A stretch of DNA of 64,000 nucleotides from JAVJSU01 sp040219275 (GTDB taxonomy: Bacteria; Chloroflexota; Anaerolineae; Aggregatilineales; Phototrophicaceae). Below, piece by piece: positions 16,888-24,962 of this stretch (the stretch's first letter is position 1; each line of letters opens with the position of its first letter). The notes beneath the pieces are model-generated. The model was not told the DNA's origin. It saw only the letters and a list, made by a program, of their open reading frames with translations, and did not search any database. The stretch spans positions 124,001-188,000 of the forward strand of contig JAVJSU010000085.1 in the NCBI GenBank assembly GCA_040219275.1. The letters run 5' to 3'. The translations under genes were made by a program, and so were the position numbers.

Positions 16888-18324
16888 CTACTCGCCTGCG
16901 GGGGTGAAGGCGATGGAGTTGATAATGTCGATGACCGTGCCTTCGACACTCGCAAAGCTCACATCCGGTCCCAATTGCACGACGATGAAGACCACGCCAT
17001 CTTCGTTATCGGTGGCGATGACGTGCGTGTTCGGCGGCGCGAAGCTATCCACCAATTCGGTATAGGCGGCGGTATCATCCACCAGAACGTATTCTTCAAC
17101 GTCGGCTGTAGACCCGACTGCTTCTGCGAAAAAGATCAGGGCTTCCAGCGCGGGCGTGTCTTCCGCAAGTCCGAGTGGCTCGGCAAACGTTCCGGGCAGG
17201 GTGATGGAAATGCCGAATGCGCCGGATGCCATGACATCTGTACTGCCTGATCTGATCGCATCCAACATGTCCTCATCATTAGCGATGTAGAAATAACCCT
17301 GTTCGTTAGGATCAATCAGGAAGTTTTCCGGTGAGGCGATAGTCAGCACCGCGCCGTCTTCATAGGTGAAGGGATCGGCATTCAGGTCACCAATTTCGAC
17401 AATGGCATCCTGGACGATTTCTGCGTCATCTTCGTCTTCGACCACGCCGAGCGAATTTAACACCTCAATCACCTGCGGTTCGGCGGCTTCAAAATCACCA
17501 TCATGTTGCACAGCCGCAACAATTGTGCCAACTGACAATTCTACGGCAATAATGAGGGCTTGTTCGGGCGCGCTATCGCCTTCAAGGAAGCTGATCGCGG
17601 CGGGGTTATCCAATATATCGTAACTTTCTGCGGCACTATCAGATTCAAATACGCCGATGAGCGCCTCAATAACCTCTTGTGCGGGTGCATCCGGCGCGAG
17701 TTCAAATTGGCTGAGGGCATCCGGTGCGATAAAGCTCATGCCGATCTGTCCTTCAGGCATCAACACATCGTCCGCACCCAGCACAAGTTGTAAGGTTTCG
17801 TTATTGCTGGCGATATAGGTAAATAACCCATTCGAATCGTTATCCAGCACCCAGCCTTCCGGTAACGTGAACGGAATATCTGTGCCGTTCAATACCCTGT
17901 CAGCCGGTTCATCTGTGCTGAGTTCCAGCGTCAGCGTGTAATCACCTTCACCGCTAAACCGTGAGGCTTCGATATAGTAAAGCCCATCTACAGGCAATGC
18001 GAAATTTTCAATACGAGAGTTGAGTGTGCCGATTGTTGTATCACCGGAATCATCATTTTCTGCGATGGCTATATCATCGGTTAAGTAGGCATCTGTGTCA
18101 TAAAGATACAAACGTGTATCCAGCGTGCCGGTTTCATCGGCGATCATGGTGATGGTTACAACATCTCCGGCAGTGCCTTCAAACTCCCATACTTCGGACG
18201 TGACTGCATCACTAATCGTACCGGTGACACTATCTCCATAAGCAATCGTTGAAGTTGATTGTGCCAGCACCGGCATCGCCAGCAATAACACACCTGCCAA
18301 AAATATCAGTAAAAGTCGTTTCAT
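16888..18324 (-). CDS. Secreted PPC-domain protein with two copies of a C-terminal module
   Basis: A signal peptide (KRLLLIFLAGVLLLAMPVLAQ) is followed by a PPC (bacterial pre-peptidase C-terminal) domain at about 28-130: SVTGTISDAVTSEVWEF, VVTITMIAD, DTRLYLYD, DGLYYIEASRF. Two related alpha/beta modules of about 150-160 residues follow (about 145-300 and 320-478). Each has a pattern of extended strand, YIAN or YIAS, an alanine-rich helix and a final EVLNSL or DIINSI. PPC domains usually fold beta-rich and aid secretion or binding; the modules have no assigned function. The start at 18324 is chosen over the upstream frame because GGAGAA sits 9 bases before it and the signal peptide begins there. 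The gene at 18535 is its paralog. Confidence 0.8.
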   Translation of the reverse strand: MKRLLLIFLAGVLLLAMPVLAQSTSTIAYGDSVTGTISDAVTSEVWEFEGTAGDVVTITMIADETGTLDTRLYLYDTDAYLTDDIAIAENDDSGDTTIGTLNSRIENFALPVDGLYYIEASRFSGEGDYTLTLELSTDEPADRVLNGTDIPFTLPEGWVLDNDSNGLFTYIASNNETLQLVLGADDVLMPEGQIGMSFIAPDALSQFELAPDAPAQEVIEALIGVFESDSAAESYDILDNPAAISFLEGDSAPEQALIIAVELSVGTIVAAVQHDGDFEAAEPQVIEVLNSLGVVEDEDDAEIVQDAIVEIGDLNADPFTYEDGAVLTIASPENFLIDPNEQGYFYIANDEDMLDAIRSGSTDVMASGAFGISITLPGTFAEPLGLAEDTPALEALIFFAEAVGSTADVEEYVLVDDTAAYTELVDSFAPPNTHVIATDNEDGVVFIVVQLGPDVSFASVEGTVIDIINSIAFTPAGE

Positions 18325-18478
18325 GCGGGAAAATTCTCCATAAAAATTTGAGTAAATCACAGAAAATACGCTCAAAATTCTCAAAAACGCATCAATCTGC
18401 ATAAGAACTGTAGCATGGAGCGATTTTAAGCACAATTAAAACCGCGCTACAAGTTCAAAACTCATTACGGGTGGTAAC

Positions 18479-18507
18479 AAAAAACGACAGACGAATTTCG
18501 CCTGTCG
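18479..18507 (-). terminator. Rho-independent terminator
   Basis: On the minus strand CGACAG and CTGTCG form a stem around GCGAAATTCGT and run straight into six T. It follows the stop codon of the large PPC gene at 18535 by about 28 bases. Confidence 0.75.
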
Positions 18508-18534
18508 CTCTTGTGTTATTGATGTGGTTTAGCC

Positions 18535-20829
18535 CTACGGCGTGTAGCTCAGGGAGTTGATTATTTCGATGATGGTATCTTCCACGCTAGCGAACGTCAT
18601 ATCAGGACCGATCTGTATGGCGAAGAAGAAGATACCGTCTTCGTTGTCGGTGACAATCACATAGGCGTTCGGTGGTGCAAGCTCCCCTGCCATCTCGCTA
18701 TAGACTGCGTTGTCATTGATGAATAGATAATCTTCCACCGCTCCCGTAGACCCGATAGCCGTCACGAATGCTTCCAATGCTTGTCGTGCAGTTGCACCAT
18801 CAGCAAGTTCCAGCAGACCGTCAAACGTTCCGGGAGCAATAACCGTCACTCCTAGCGCACCCTCAGGTAATACTTCAGAATTACCGGAGACCAGTGTATC
18901 TAGCACAGATTCTGAGTTAGCAATGTAATAGTAGCCTTCGTCATCGCCCTGCGTGAAAAAGTCGGACGGCGCATCAATTTCCAGCATAGCGCCATTGGCG
19001 AAGACAAAAGAGGTGGTGCTCAGTGCGCCGAAGTCAATTGCCCCGGCGACCACGTCGCTATTGCCTGAGTCTGCGGCAAATGACGGCGCGACCCCGGCAA
19101 GGCTATTCATGATTTCGATGAGTTCCGGCTCAAAATCTGACGGATCACCACCTGTCACGCCGACCACCCAGACGAAGCCTTCTTCAATTTCCAGCATAAA
19201 TAGCACTGCGTTAGGTGGGACATCTGTGGATTCCTCCAGCAACGCAACTGATGCAGGGACTGCCAGCGCTTCATATGTCAGAATTTCGCCCGTAAAATTT
19301 AACGCGCCCATTGCCGCTTCTAGATAGGCGGCGGTGGTTTGTTCGGCAACTTCACCAGCAATCTGTGAGAGACTCTCCGGTGAAATGACCGCAAGAATGG
19401 CTTCTCCGGCGGGGGCAGGGACAATTTCTGAGGATGTGAAGACCACCATTGCAGATTCTGCTGAAGCCAACAGCGTGAATGTGCCATCATAGTCGATTGC
19501 CCAACTCGCAGGGACGCTCACCGTGACCGAACTCGCGCCGTCATCCAGCGCAACGGTCTGTGCGTCGCCTGTTGTTGCGCCTTTATCATCATCAACTGGT
19601 GCGTTCGGGTCAATGCCGACGAGTTCAACCGCGTCGATTTCGTTCCAGCCACCGCCGATGGTCTGATCAAAATAGATCAGCACGCCATCTGCCAGCAGAT
19701 CAAGTTCCGGCACGGCTAATGTAAACACGCCGGGGCAGGGTGTATTCCCTAACGGATCAGCACTATTGGGGATTTCAACGATCTCGCCGCTGGTGGTGTT
19801 GCTCAGTTCCACGCGGATGATCGACCCCGGATTATAGGTCTGGTAAATGTTGACCTCGGAGGCGCGTACCGGCGTATCAAATTCTAGCGCCAGTGTATCT
19901 GATCCCGTTGAAGAAGAAGATGCCCATGCCGTCGTGTAATCACCACATTCGGCGGTATTCGGCTCGCCGGTGGCTTGCATAAAGCTCCAGCTATCGGTTC
20001 CATATTGGCTGGTGCCTGTCGCAAAACTTGCCCATTGGCGGACTTCTACGCCCGCACTCATCGCATCAGAGGCTAAAGTGAGTGTGTAATCGCCTGCATC
20101 GCCAAAGCTAGTCGCCTCAATATAATAGAAGCCGTCATCGGGAAGCTCAAAATCGGCGATGCGTGAATTCAAGACACCGATATCTGAATCACCGGAGTCG
20201 TCATTTTCGGCAATTGCCACACCGCTGTCCAGATAGCCATCTTCATCATACAGAAACAAACGGGTGTCCAATGAACTGCTGGCATCGGCGATCATGGTGA
20301 TGGTTACTACGTCGCCTGCATCGCCCAAAAATTCAAATATCTGCGACGGCGAGTCGTCACTGAGTGTGCCAGTCACTTCTGCACCGTACTCAATAAATTG
20401 AGTCTCCGAAACTTCGTTTTCACCCGCGCTGAGGGTCAATTCATAATCCCCATCGCCACTAAAGCGGGTCGCCTCGATGACATAGGTTGTGCTTTCCGGC
20501 AATTCAAAATCGGCGATCTGCGAATTAAAATTGCCAATGGTGTCATCACCGGAGTCATCATTTTCGGCGATGGCGGGTTGTCCCGCGTCACGTCCGGCGA
20601 CGGTATATAAAAAGACGCGGGTATCAAGGCTACTGCTGGCATCAGCGATCATCGTAATCGTGACGACATCCCCCGCACTGCCTTCAAATTCCCATAATTC
20701 GACCTGAGCGGCATCATTAACCGTTCCGCTGACCGTGTCCCCATAAGCGATGCTAGAGGTGGATTGTGCCAATACAGGCATCGCCAGCAACAACACGCCG
20801 ATAACTAATGCAAGCACTGCTTTTTTCAT
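18535..20829 (-). CDS. Large secreted PPC protein, paralog of the downstream gene
   Basis: The start is set at 20829, where AAAGGAGAACG precedes ATG and a signal peptide begins (KKAVLALVIGVLLLAMPVLAQ). Domains in order are: two PPC domains (about 25-140 and 145-255), each with VVTITMIADASSSLDTR and a YxIEAT strand; a discoidin-like beta domain (about 260-415; ATGEPNTAECGDYTTAWAS, GGGWNEIDAVELVG); then two copies of the C-terminal module also present in the gene at 16888. It is about 764 residues long. The discoidin-like part suggests binding to carbohydrate or another surface ligand. The gene is separated from its paralog by a terminator, so the two are transcribed separately. No catalytic residues are evident. 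Confidence 0.8.
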   Translation of the reverse strand: MKKAVLALVIGVLLLAMPVLAQSTSSIAYGDTVSGTVNDAAQVELWEFEGSAGDVVTITMIADASSSLDTRVFLYTVAGRDAGQPAIAENDDSGDDTIGNFNSQIADFELPESTTYVIEATRFSGDGDYELTLSAGENEVSETQFIEYGAEVTGTLSDDSPSQIFEFLGDAGDVVTITMIADASSSLDTRLFLYDEDGYLDSGVAIAENDDSGDSDIGVLNSRIADFELPDDGFYYIEATSFGDAGDYTLTLASDAMSAGVEVRQWASFATGTSQYGTDSWSFMQATGEPNTAECGDYTTAWASSSSTGSDTLALEFDTPVRASEVNIYQTYNPGSIIRVELSNTTSGEIVEIPNSADPLGNTPCPGVFTLAVPELDLLADGVLIYFDQTIGGGWNEIDAVELVGIDPNAPVDDDKGATTGDAQTVALDDGASSVTVSVPASWAIDYDGTFTLLASAESAMVVFTSSEIVPAPAGEAILAVISPESLSQIAGEVAEQTTAAYLEAAMGALNFTGEILTYEALAVPASVALLEESTDVPPNAVLFMLEIEEGFVWVVGVTGGDPSDFEPELIEIMNSLAGVAPSFAADSGNSDVVAGAIDFGALSTTSFVFANGAMLEIDAPSDFFTQGDDEGYYYIANSESVLDTLVSGNSEVLPEGALGVTVIAPGTFDGLLELADGATARQALEAFVTAIGSTGAVEDYLFINDNAVYSEMAGELAPPNAYVIVTDNEDGIFFFAIQIGPDMTFASVEDTIIEIINSLSYTP

Positions 20830-20970
20830 GGATTTACGTTCTCCTTTAAGTGTCAAATAAACATGCAGACAGGCTTAAGATACTGAAAAAGCGTATCAAA
20901 AGCGTATCAAGTTCGTAGCAGGTCACGATTTGGTTGGCATTTGTATTGCTGATGGCGCGCAGGGTGAAGA

Positions 20971-21441
20971 CTAGCCGATCCAGCTTTTCCACTGAGCGGT
21001 GATCTGTTTCTCCATCGCTTTCAGATAAACAATTGCTTTGGCATAAAAGATCAGCAATGCTTCGTGATATATCTGATATTGCACGGAAAGGGACGGTGTG
21101 AACCCATCGCCTCGATCTATGTGTTTGTTCTGCACATCTTCTTCAGACAGACCGCTCAATGCTTCGAGCATTTCTGCATCCAGTTGTTTGAACCATGTTT
21201 GGAGGCTCGCAACGCTATTCGTCGCGTCCGGTTTAGACCCACGATAAACCCAATCCTGCTGGAATGTTTTGAAGGACTGCGTATATATCTGCTGGCTTTG
21301 CCCCATTTCCTCACACAATTCGCCGAGTGTCGGATTGTTGCCGGGGAGCTTGTAAGCTAAATCTGCATCAGAGATCATGCCCATCAGTTGATCGCGTAGA
21401 TCGTGTTCGCCGGGAAAATCATTTTCGATAATGCTGTTCAC
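20971..21441 (-). CDS. DinB-like four-helix protein
   Basis: The 156-residue protein fits the DinB/YfiT superfamily: helices with a LRDQLMGMISDADLAYK start, PTLGELCEEMGQSQQIYTQSF (usually carrying the first metal His, here absent), and a late SVQYQIYHEALLIFYAKAIVYL helix. Most DinB proteins bind a metal through three His; here only some of the expected His are visible (one in YHEA), so metal binding is uncertain. Family members act as thiol-dependent transferases or are uncharacterised. The start is a GTG at 21441 behind AAAGGAC. Confidence 0.75.
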   Translation of the reverse strand: MNSIIENDFPGEHDLRDQLMGMISDADLAYKLPGNNPTLGELCEEMGQSQQIYTQSFKTFQQDWVYRGSKPDATNSVASLQTWFKQLDAEMLEALSGLSEEDVQNKHIDRGDGFTPSLSVQYQIYHEALLIFYAKAIVYLKAMEKQITAQWKSWIG

Positions 21442-21526
21442 GGATACGTCCTTTCAGTGGGTTAAAGAAGGATTTAGTTTAGCACAAAAATTCTAAAATA
21501 AGTGATGCAATGGCAATAAATTAAAC

Positions 21527-21566
21527 AAAAAAGAGGCGACAGAGCCTTTACGAAACCGTCGCCTCT
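21527..21566 (-). terminator. Rho-independent terminator of bioY
   Basis: On the minus strand AGAGGCGAC and GTCGCCTCT form a perfect 9-base stem ending in a T run, about 30 bases after the bioY stop codon. Confidence 0.85.
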
Positions 21567-21597
21567 CTGTGTATTCAATTTTGGTGATGTGAATAAC

Positions 21598-22179
21598 TTA
21601 GCCGTTGTTCATCTTATCGGTGGGCAAAAGCGTTTGGAGCAAAAAGCGCCGTGTGCCTTCCGCCAGACCCGCCGCGATCAACGCTTTGAGGATGTCCAGA
21701 CCGAGGAAGGGACGAACACCCAATTCCCATGCCTTGCTCCAATCAACGCCAAGATGAAACTTGAGGAACGCGGTACCAAACACATAGATCACCGCGATGC
21801 CGACTAAACCTGCCGCAAAACGAAGCCAGAAGCGTTCCGCACCGCGTTCGGTGAGAAAACCAACCACGCCAGCCGCTAATACAAATCCAAAAATGTAGCC
21901 TGCCGTGGGACCAGCCAACGCCGCCGCGCCAATATTATTGGAATCCACCGGAAAGCCGAGCGCGATCAACCCGACATAGGTTGCCATCGCTAACGCACCA
22001 TCACGCCCGCCGAGCACCAGCCCCGCCAGCAATACGGCAAAAGGTTGCATCGTAAAGGGAACGGGTACGGTTTGAATCTTGATCTGTGTGAAAATAATCA
22101 TCAATACGGTGAATACGGCGATCATCGCCACCCGTTGTAATTCCGTAAAATCACGGGTTTTCGGTAATGTACGAAGCAT
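21598..22179 (-). CDS. bioY: Biotin transporter substrate-binding subunit BioY
   Basis: This is a membrane protein of 193 residues with the BioY pattern: six hydrophobic segments, VPFTMQPFAVLLAGLVLGGRDGALAM, a YVGLIALGFPV loop and GPTAGYIFGFVLAAGVVGFL. BioY is the S component that binds biotin; it works alone or with an ECF ATPase module. No ecfA or ecfT gene is in the window. AAAGGA lies 7 bases before the ATG at 22179, so the TTG at 22194 is less likely. It is a single-gene unit with its own terminator. No BirA-type operator was recognised in the short upstream region. Confidence 0.92.
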   Translation of the reverse strand: MLRTLPKTRDFTELQRVAMIAVFTVLMIIFTQIKIQTVPVPFTMQPFAVLLAGLVLGGRDGALAMATYVGLIALGFPVDSNNIGAAALAGPTAGYIFGFVLAAGVVGFLTERGAERFWLRFAAGLVGIAVIYVFGTAFLKFHLGVDWSKAWELGVRPFLGLDILKALIAAGLAEGTRRFLLQTLLPTDKMNNG

Positions 22180-22210
22180 CGTCAATCCTTTCAACGATTT
22201 TTAAAATTAA

Positions 22211-22231
22211 TTATCAGTAGACAGTTTTCAG
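22211..22231. repeat. Short CAGTT-type repeat remnant
   Basis: The segment ATCAGTAGACAGTTTTCAG is a diverged short form of the tandem CAGTTATCAGTTGT block seen at 5558-5593 and, in reverse, at 35911-35946. Confidence 0.4.
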
Positions 22232-22327
22232 AAGTGCCAGCGTATGGCGACTTCTTACTTAACAACCCTCATTCTAAGTGGATCGTTGCGCTTTTCCTAC
22301 TGACGTTACGCAGAACTTCTACATGAT

Positions 22328-22618
22328 CTATGTTCTGTTTTCTGCTGTTGGTTCCACGATCACCTCGGTTAATTCGAAGTCGGATTCCTTCACGCTTGCC
22401 TCCCCTGTTAAGGCATAGGTTTCGATTAGGGTCACTTTTGTGCCTAATGACGGCAATTCATAGCGCGTCACCCAGCGATTCACACCCTGTACGTTACGAA
22501 ACACGCCCAAACGCGACTTTTGATCCATATTGCGGATCTTGCGTTTGGCTTGCATATAATTGAGCTTGATGAGTTCTTGGAGCAGGTCTTCACGTTCTTG
22601 TGTGTTGAGATAAGCCAT
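22328..22618 (-). CDS. Small hypothetical protein
   Basis: This is an unrecognised 96-residue soluble protein. The first third is charged and helical (QEREDLLQELIKLNYMQAKRKIRN), followed by short strands (RWVTRYEL, KVTLIETYAL) and an acidic end. There are no Cys, signal peptide or membrane segment. GGAAGG precedes the ATG. It is divergent from xseA across a 117-base promoter region, but no shared function is implied. Confidence 0.65.
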   Translation of the reverse strand: MAYLNTQEREDLLQELIKLNYMQAKRKIRNMDQKSRLGVFRNVQGVNRWVTRYELPSLGTKVTLIETYALTGEASVKESDFELTEVIVEPTAENRT

Positions 22619-22662
22619 TCTTAACCTTCCAGAGTGATAATGGTTTTGGTAGTCAAAACATA

Positions 22663-22706
22663 TTGTCAGTCGAATGTTTTGTCAGTCAGTGACCTAATTG
22701 TATAAT
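22663..22706 (+). promoter_or_regulatory. xseA promoter with a 9-base direct repeat
   Basis: TTGTCA (22679-22684) and TATAAT (22701-22706) are separated by 16 bases, and the xseA ATG is 30 bases beyond. TTGTCAGTC occurs at 22663-22671 and again at 22679-22687, so the second copy overlaps the -35. This could be a paired regulator site or chance. Confidence 0.6.
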
Positions 22707-22735
22707 CAAGCTAGCAAATAACCAACGAGAAGTTT

Positions 22736-23962
22736 ATGAGCGAAATCGTTAAGACCGTTGCAGAGCTAACAACCTACATCAGCGATCTGTTTGATTATGA
22801 TTCCACCCTGCAAGATGTGTGGATCACCGGCGAGGTCTCTAACATGACTCGCGCCTCCTCCGGTCACTGGTATTTTACCCTCAAAGACGCAGATGCTTCT
22901 ATCAAATGTGTGATGTGGCGCTCTGCCGCCGCCCGCCAGACCACTAACCCCAAAGATGGTGATGCGCTGGAAGTTCACGGAAAAGTCAGCGTTTATGCCC
23001 CGCGTGGCGAATATCAGATGTATGCGGATCTCGCCCGTCCGGTGGGTGCAGGGGATTTATACGCCCAATTTGAGCGCCTCAAAGTTAAGCTGGAAATGGA
23101 AGGGCTGTTTGACTCCGAGCGCAAACGTGAATTTCCCGCTGTGCCGGTCAAAATTGGTGTGGTCACATCGGCGACTGCGGCGGCATTTCAGGATGTGCTC
23201 AACGTGCTCCGGCGGCGGTATCCGCTGGCACAGGTCATCCTCAGCCCGACAATGGTGCAAGGTGCGGAAGCGCCACCACAGATTATCTCCGCCCTTGACC
23301 GCCTGAATATGTTCACCGATGTCGACGTGATTATCATGGTGCGGGGGGGCGGGAGTATCGAGGATTTGTGGGCGTTCAACGATGAACGGGTGGCGCGGGC
23401 AGTCGCGGCGAGTCATATTCCGGTGGTCACGGGTGTGGGGCATGAAACCGATTTTACGATTGTCGATTTTGTCTCCGATCAACGCGCACCGACTCCCTCG
23501 GCGGCGGCGGAACTCATCACGCCGGACAAGCGCGATATCCTGGAACGATTGGGGCGCACGACAGAAATGCTGGACGGGCTAACGTATGATGCCATTTTGT
23601 CGCGCCGGACAAAGCTGGAACGCGTGCAAGGCAAAATGACCTATATTTCGCCGGGTAATACGATCCGCATCAGTCGCCAGCGCGTGGATGATTACAACGC
23701 CCGTTTGCTCCGACAACAGAAAAATCAGGTCACGCTCCTACAGGAACGCCTGAGTGCGAAAATCGCCGCATTAGAAGCCGCTAATCCACGCGCAATTCTG
23801 GCACGCGGGTATGCCCTCATCACTGATGAGGATGGCAATCGTGTCACTTCAGAACGGGACGCTAAGCGCGGCTCGAATGTGGATATTCAATTTAAAGATG
23901 GCAAAGTCAAAGCATGGATTAGGGGTGAAGACGATGGATATGATCAGCCAACTCTCTTTTGA
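22736..23962 (+). CDS. xseA: Exodeoxyribonuclease VII large subunit
   Basis: The 408-residue protein matches XseA. It has an N-terminal OB-fold (about 1-105: VWITGEVSNMTRASSGHWYFTLKDADASI in pieces), then the catalytic region with IGVVTSATAAAFQD, IIMVRGGGSIEDLWAFNDE, VVTGVGHETDFTIVDFVSDQRAPTPSAAAEL, a long coiled-coil, and the final ARGYALITDEDG strand. With XseB it degrades single-stranded DNA from both ends to oligonucleotides. GAGAAG precedes the ATG. The 3' end overlaps xseB by 29 bases, so the two are translationally coupled. Confidence 0.96.
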   Translation: MSEIVKTVAELTTYISDLFDYDSTLQDVWITGEVSNMTRASSGHWYFTLKDADASIKCVMWRSAAARQTTNPKDGDALEVHGKVSVYAPRGEYQMYADLARPVGAGDLYAQFERLKVKLEMEGLFDSERKREFPAVPVKIGVVTSATAAAFQDVLNVLRRRYPLAQVILSPTMVQGAEAPPQIISALDRLNMFTDVDVIIMVRGGGSIEDLWAFNDERVARAVAASHIPVVTGVGHETDFTIVDFVSDQRAPTPSAAAELITPDKRDILERLGRTTEMLDGLTYDAILSRRTKLERVQGKMTYISPGNTIRISRQRVDDYNARLLRQQKNQVTLLQERLSAKIAALEAANPRAILARGYALITDEDGNRVTSERDAKRGSNVDIQFKDGKVKAWIRGEDDGYDQPTLF

Positions 23963-24149
23963 GGAAGCCTACGAAGAACTTGAAGAAATCGTGACCAAGC
24001 TGGAATCCGGCAATTTGCCCTTGGAAGAAGCCGTCGAATTATTCGAGCGTGGGCGCAGACTGAGCGATCATTGCCAGAAGGTGCTGGACGAAGCCGAATT
24101 GCGCGTCAACAAACTCACCGACGATGGCGAATTGGTTGATCTGGAGTAA
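23934..24149 (+). CDS. xseB: Exodeoxyribonuclease VII small subunit
   Basis: A 71-residue helical protein with the XseB core SFEEAYEELEEIVTKLESGNLPLEEAVELFERG and the following coiled-coil that binds XseA. The ATG at 23934 lies inside the end of xseA and is preceded by AGGGG at 23921-23925; an ATG at 23940 is a second possibility. Its length is normal for the family. Confidence 0.95.
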   Translation: MDMISQLSFEEAYEELEEIVTKLESGNLPLEEAVELFERGRRLSDHCQKVLDEAELRVNKLTDDGELVDLE

Positions 24150-24183
24150 AAATCATGACGTTGGAAAACGGCAAAGAATCCCA

Positions 24184-24218
24184 ATATATCCCAAACTTGG
24201 GATAAACTTGGGATATAT
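24184..24218. terminator. Hairpin between convergent genes
   Basis: ATATATCCCAA and TTGGGATATAT form a perfect 11-base stem. A second TTGGGATA copy in the loop allows an alternative fold. It lies between the ends of xseB and the convergent gene at 24250. There is no long T run, so terminator function is likely but not certain. Confidence 0.55.
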
Positions 24219-24249
24219 CGTCGCTAAAATGGGGATATGGAAGGCACTT

Positions 24250-24660
24250 TTAAACTTTACGCACATACACCGCGACATTGGCGAAGTCGTCTCCGTCAGG
24301 TGTTTTGCCGGATTGTGTGACGGTCATGGTGTTTTTATCTGCGGAGAGTTTGCGCCGTGCATGGGCGATCTGGTCAATATTTTTGAACGTAGCAGAATCA
24401 AGCGTGTATTCATCTACGCGGGTCATGGACATGCCATCGGCGACGATACTATTTTCTAGCGGATATTGGATGCCATCGGGAGTTCCCTCATAACTCATCT
24501 CAAGATCGCGCCCGTGGACGGTTGTCCATGCCATCGTCATTAAATAACCGTTGCCGTAAATTTCTATGATATAGGTGCCGCGGGTGGGCGGATCCCCAAA
24601 TTGATAGTCTGATTTTGACGGGACAAGCTCCCATGTGCCGAGAAACGGATCAGTCGCCAT
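24250..24660 (-). CDS. Small lipocalin-like hypothetical protein
   Basis: A 136-residue protein made almost wholly of alternating beta-strands. It begins with FLGTWELVPSKSDY (a GxW motif near the N-terminus is typical of lipocalin or fatty-acid-binding barrels) and ends with MTVTQSGKTPDGDDFANVAVYVRKV. It has no signal peptide. A small ligand-binding barrel is the best guess; the ligand is unknown. AAAGGA precedes the ATG. Confidence 0.65.
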   Translation of the reverse strand: MATDPFLGTWELVPSKSDYQFGDPPTRGTYIIEIYGNGYLMTMAWTTVHGRDLEMSYEGTPDGIQYPLENSIVADGMSMTRVDEYTLDSATFKNIDQIAHARRKLSADKNTMTVTQSGKTPDGDDFANVAVYVRKV

Positions 24661-24962
24661 ACGTGTCCTTTTTTGTTAGTTTATGTCTTTTTACAGTTCA
24701 CTATAAACCTAGAACGCAGGTTCGCACAGGCTAAAAATGGATGTTTGTCCGTGTCTACGTTATCCTCGATCTTTCAGCATAAAATCGTATTGTAACCGTA
24801 CCCAAACCAGCCCTTTACGAATATCCAACCTGAATCACGCAATTTTTGATTTCTCTAGGGCATCGTGTGTAGAATACACAAGTGTTTTTGTGTTTCTTAA
24901 CGATACGATAAACGCGAGTTATCACTATAATCAGTGTTTATTCTACAAAGGAGAGCGTAAAT
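24661..24962. other. Divergent promoter region of the amino-acid transporter
   Basis: This AT-rich gap holds the promoters of two divergent genes. A TATAAT at 24926-24931 lies 32 bases before the ABC binding-protein ATG; its -35 is poor, suggesting dependence on an activator. Nothing else was identified. Confidence 0.45.
24866..24880. promoter_or_regulatory. Palindromic candidate operator
   Basis: TGTGTA-GAA-TACACA is an exact palindrome with 6-base arms, centred about 53 bases before the -10 of the amino-acid transporter. The arms recur loosely as GTGTTTATTCTAC near 24934-24946. It could bind an activator or a repressor; no regulator gene is adjacent. Confidence 0.4.
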
